A DNA stretch of 31,897 bases from the NCBI GenBank assembly GCA_020025195.1, contig JAHHSN010000015.1, positions 1-31,897 on the forward strand, given 5' to 3'. Below the pieces are notes generated by a model, which saw only the letters and a program-made list of their open reading frames with translations, ran no database searches and was not told the DNA's origin. Source of the DNA: Angelakisella sp. (lineage in GTDB: Bacteria > Bacillota > Clostridia > Oscillospirales > Ruminococcaceae). Of this stretch, positions 29,990 through 31,897 are shown piece after piece. A program made the position numbers and the translations under genes. Each line of letters begins with the position of its first letter. The stretch's first letter is position 1.

Positions 29990-30244
29990 TCAGAAATCGA
30001 GTGTCCGTCCGCATCCGGGGCAGTGCTTCGGCTTTTGGTCACGGATGCTAAAGCTGTACCCGCAGTCCGGGCACTTGTAGAAAAGGAGCGTCTGGGCCGT
30101 GCCGCCTACCACCAGAACGGCGCCGATCCACAGAAGGGGGACGGCCGCGATCTCCTTAAAATCGAGCAGCAAACCAACCAGCATCAGGGGAAGTCCGACC
30201 CATTTCGCAATCTTCAGCACAGTGTAACTCATTTTATAATCCAC
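29990..30244 (-). CDS. Small membrane protein with C-terminal zinc ribbon
   Basis: An 84-aa protein of unknown function. Two hydrophobic helices (VGLPLMLVGLLLDF and AAVPLLWIGAVLVVGGTAQTLL) are followed by a zinc ribbon with Cys58, Cys61, Cys75 and Cys78 (KCPDCGYSF and HCPGCGRTL). The GTG at 30244 is chosen as the start because GAAGGG is 6 nt upstream; an ATG four codons later is too far from it. It has its own promoter and terminator. Confidence 0.82.
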   Translation of the reverse strand: MDYKMSYTVLKIAKWVGLPLMLVGLLLDFKEIAAVPLLWIGAVLVVGGTAQTLLFYKCPDCGYSFSIRDQKPKHCPGCGRTLDF

Positions 30245-30284
30245 GAATGGCCCTTCTTTCCTGATAATGGTTTTTATTCAGCCC

Positions 30285-30313
30285 AGTATAGCAGAGCGAC
30301 CTTCTAAAGTCAA
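30285..30313 (-). promoter_or_regulatory. Promoter for small zinc-ribbon membrane gene
   Basis: TTGACT (30308-30313) and TATACT (30285-30290) on the minus strand, spacer 17 nt, with an extended -10 TGC. Confidence 0.82.
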
Positions 30314-30340
30314 TCCGGGGCTTTCCCCACTTCTCCCACC

Positions 30341-30370
30341 AAAAAAGGCTCCGGGTTCTGCGCCGGAGCC
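30341..30370 (-). terminator. Terminator after F420 ligase-like gene
   Basis: GGCTCCGG (30347-30354) pairs perfectly with CCGGAGCC (30363-30370), followed on the minus strand by T6. Confidence 0.87.
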
Positions 30371-30383
30371 TTTGTCAGCTGAT

Positions 30384-31577
30384 TCAGTCGTCGGTCAGGT
30401 TATCGAAATAGCCCTGAATATATACGATAGGGGTGCCCTTGTCGCCGCTTCCGCTCGTCAGGTCGCAGAGCGAGCCGATGAGGTCGGTAATGTGGCGGGG
30501 AGTGGTGCCCTCCGCGGCCATGTTCCCCACCAGGCTCGCGTCCTTTTCCCGGATGCGCTCCTCAATGGCCTCCTGCAGCGCCTCGCCGGAAAGATCCGCA
30601 AAGTCCTTATCCGCAAGGTACTTGAGCTTGATCTCATTGGGGGTGCCGGTGAGACCCTCGGTGTAGCCGGGGGCGACAACCGGGTCGGCAAGCTCCCAGA
30701 TTTTTCCCGCGGGGTCTTTGAAGGCGCCGTCGCCGTAGACCATCGCCTCGATCTGTCTGCCGGTCGCACGGGAAAGCTCCGCGCCGAGCGCCTGCGCCAC
30801 CTCCATGGTGTCTCGGGGGAACAGCTTCACGGTCTCGTCGGTCGCCTTGTTGGAGCCGAGAAGGCCGTACTGGGCGTTATAGCCGCTGCCGTCCACCGGT
30901 TCGGTGAGGATATCATCAAGGCCGAGGACCACCCGGCCGCCCGCCGCGCGAAGGAGCCTCTTGCTCCGCTCGCGGGTGTGGATGTCGCAGGTGATAACGG
31001 TATCGGTATAACGGAGGATGGTCTCCACACGGTTCGCAAAGACGATCTCCACCTCGGCGCCCGCCTCTCTGATGATATCGCCGTAATATTCCACATAGTC
31101 GACGCCGGTGAAGGGATGGACGACCCGGCCGAACTTCTCCCGGAATTCCTCCAGAGAGAGTACATCGTTCCAGGGATCGACGCCCTTTTCATCGAGGAGG
31201 TCGATGCTGAGGAGATGGTTGCCCACCTCGTCCGAGGGATAGGAGAGCATCAGCACCACTTTTTTGCAGCCCTTCGCAATTCCGGAAAGCAGCACCGCGA
31301 AACGGTTGCGGCTGAGGATGGGGAAGGTCACACCGACCGTGCCGCCGCCGGTCTTTTTCCGGACGTCCTTCGCGATCTGCTCAATGCTCGCATAGTTTCC
31401 CTGCGCACGCGCCACCACCGATTCGGTGACAGCCACCACATCACGGTCGCGGGCGGGGATGTTATTCTCCCGAAGCGCCTCCAAAACCGCATTGACCGTG
31501 CCTTTTACAATGTCGTCGCCCTCCCGGAAAATGGGGGCGCGAACTCCGCGGACAACTGTACCGAGCGTTCTGCTCAT
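30384..31577 (-). CDS. Coenzyme F420-0:L-glutamate ligase-like protein
   Basis: A 397-aa protein resembling the CofE/FbiB ligase family, which adds glutamate to coenzyme F420-0 using GTP. Family-like segments are the N-terminal GTVVRGVRAPIFREGDDIV, DVVAVTESVVARAQGNYASI, and the later VVLGLDDILTEPVDGSGYNAQYGLLGSNKA and YGDGAFKDPAGKIWELADPVVAPGYTEGL. It is longer than the approximately 250-aa archaeal CofE. No other F420 gene is in the window, and Clostridia generally lack F420, so it may act on another gamma-glutamyl acceptor. The ATG at 31577 has AAAGGAG about 10 nt upstream. It is divergent from a LysR gene that may regulate it. Confidence 0.85.
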   Translation of the reverse strand: MSRTLGTVVRGVRAPIFREGDDIVKGTVNAVLEALRENNIPARDRDVVAVTESVVARAQGNYASIEQIAKDVRKKTGGGTVGVTFPILSRNRFAVLLSGIAKGCKKVVLMLSYPSDEVGNHLLSIDLLDEKGVDPWNDVLSLEEFREKFGRVVHPFTGVDYVEYYGDIIREAGAEVEIVFANRVETILRYTDTVITCDIHTRERSKRLLRAAGGRVVLGLDDILTEPVDGSGYNAQYGLLGSNKATDETVKLFPRDTMEVAQALGAELSRATGRQIEAMVYGDGAFKDPAGKIWELADPVVAPGYTEGLTGTPNEIKLKYLADKDFADLSGEALQEAIEERIREKDASLVGNMAAEGTTPRHITDLIGSLCDLTSGSGDKGTPIVYIQGYFDNLTDD

Positions 31578-31628
31578 ACTGATTTCTCTCCTTTATCGGA
31601 TGTTCTGTCATCTTATTTTTGGGGGGAC

Positions 31629-31657
31629 TTGCCCCAACACAACAAATCCATTATAAT
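31629..31657 (+). promoter_or_regulatory. Promoter for lysR-type gene
   Basis: TTGCCC (31629-31634), 17-nt spacer and TATAAT (31652-31657). The -10 lies inside the 12-bp palindrome CCATTATAATGG and so overlaps the opposite promoter. Confidence 0.65.
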
Positions 31658-31678
31658 GGGGGCAGCATCATAAGTAAA
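31650..31678 (-). promoter_or_regulatory. Promoter for F420 ligase-like gene
   Basis: Minus-strand TTTACT (31673-31678), 17-nt spacer and TATAAT (31650-31655), sharing four base pairs of its -10 with the plus-strand promoter. Confidence 0.65.
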
Positions 31679-31698
31679 ATATATATTTCTTATAATTG

Positions 31699-31717
31699 AT
31701 ATAATCAGAGATTATAT
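31699..31717. promoter_or_regulatory. LysR-type binding palindrome candidate
   Basis: ATATAATC (31699-31706), AGA, GATTATAT (31710-31717) is a perfect 8-bp inverted repeat, with the T-N11-A form typical of LysR sites. It lies just before the ribosome binding site of the lysR-type gene. Confidence 0.5.
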
Positions 31718-31731
31718 ATGGAGGGGATAAA

Positions 31732-31897
31732 ATGGCTGTGAAGCTGGAGCTTTACCGAATCTTCCGGGAGGTAGCGGAGGAAAAGAGCATTTCCGGCGCC
31801 GCCAAAAATCTTTTCATCTCCCAGTCGGCCGTGAGCCAGTCGGTGCGCCAGCTGGAGGAGGAGCTGCAGGTTCGGCTGTTTGCACGGGGGCCGCGGG
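31732..31897 (+). CDS. LysR family transcriptional regulator, N-terminal part
   Basis: The first 55 codons are in the window; the gene runs off the right edge. They encode a LysR winged helix-turn-helix: MAVKLELYRIFREVAEEKSI, then SGAAKNLFISQSAVSQSVRQLEEELQVRLFARGPR, with the recognition helix at SQSAVSQSVRQLE. GGAGGGG lies about 6 nt upstream of the ATG. It is divergent from the F420 ligase-like gene, the usual arrangement of a LysR regulator and its target. Confidence 0.88.
   Translation, partial: MAVKLELYRIFREVAEEKSISGAAKNLFISQSAVSQSVRQLEEELQVRLFARGPR

Noticed and set aside
1..31897. CRISPR arrays, insertion sequences, prophage or toxin-antitoxin modules
   Set aside because: No spaced direct repeats, transposase, integrase or paired small toxin genes were seen on either strand.

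Overview
The window looks like a chromosome segment of a GC-rich (visibly about 60%) anaerobic Firmicute, probably a class Clostridia gut-type bacterium. The evidence is the recA-recX-rimO-pgsA neighbourhood, strong AGGAGG-type ribosome binding sites, TTG and GTG starts, canonical sigma-A promoters with 17-base spacers, a housekeeping PduL phosphotransacetylase, and anaerobic GlpA/GlpB-like flavoproteins. No phage, insertion sequence, integrase or CRISPR array is visible.

Layout. Positions 38-9667 are almost entirely minus strand: guaA, a HisI-like protein, cysS, pgsA, rimO and recX (tightly packed, driven by a clear promoter in front of recX), then recA with its own promoter, SOS-like box and terminator, then recG and a small membrane protein. 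Positions 9765-12137 are plus strand: tRNA-Lys, a two-gene zinc-ribbon operon and an MgtC-family membrane protein. metK (minus) follows, with a short leader that could form a translational switch. Next come an M20 peptidase and a YfcC-type transporter (plus), a 100-bp perfect four-way-junction palindrome, a PAP2 phosphatase and PduL (minus), a family 4 uracil-DNA glycosylase and a zinc-ribbon membrane protein (plus), a small possibly frameshifted gene (minus), a two-domain ATPase of the PRK06851 type (plus), a TetR regulator, and a small XRE regulator in an AT-richer patch.

The most notable block is 22400-29185, a five-gene plus-strand operon preceded by a promoter and a 20-bp operator-like palindrome. 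It encodes a GlpA-like flavoprotein with an N-terminal BON-like domain and a C-terminal BFD-type iron-sulfur domain, a GlpB-like pyridine nucleotide-disulfide oxidoreductase, a DUF1667 Cys-rich protein, an FGGY sugar/polyol kinase, and a flavoprotein resembling alkyl-dihydroxyacetone-phosphate synthase. Together they suggest phosphorylation and flavin-dependent oxidation of a glycerol-like or sugar-derived substrate, possibly linked to ether lipid chemistry; the substrate cannot be read from the sequence. A CarD-family RNA polymerase regulator, a zinc-ribbon membrane protein, an orphan F420-0:glutamate ligase-like gene and a divergent, truncated LysR gene complete the window.

Other unusual signals: GuaA has Ser in place of the catalytic Cys of its glutaminase domain; the adjacent HisI-like protein has lost the HisI metal-binding cysteines; the second P-loop of the PRK06851-type ATPase is degenerate; and the last two genes appear to share one symmetrical -10 element.
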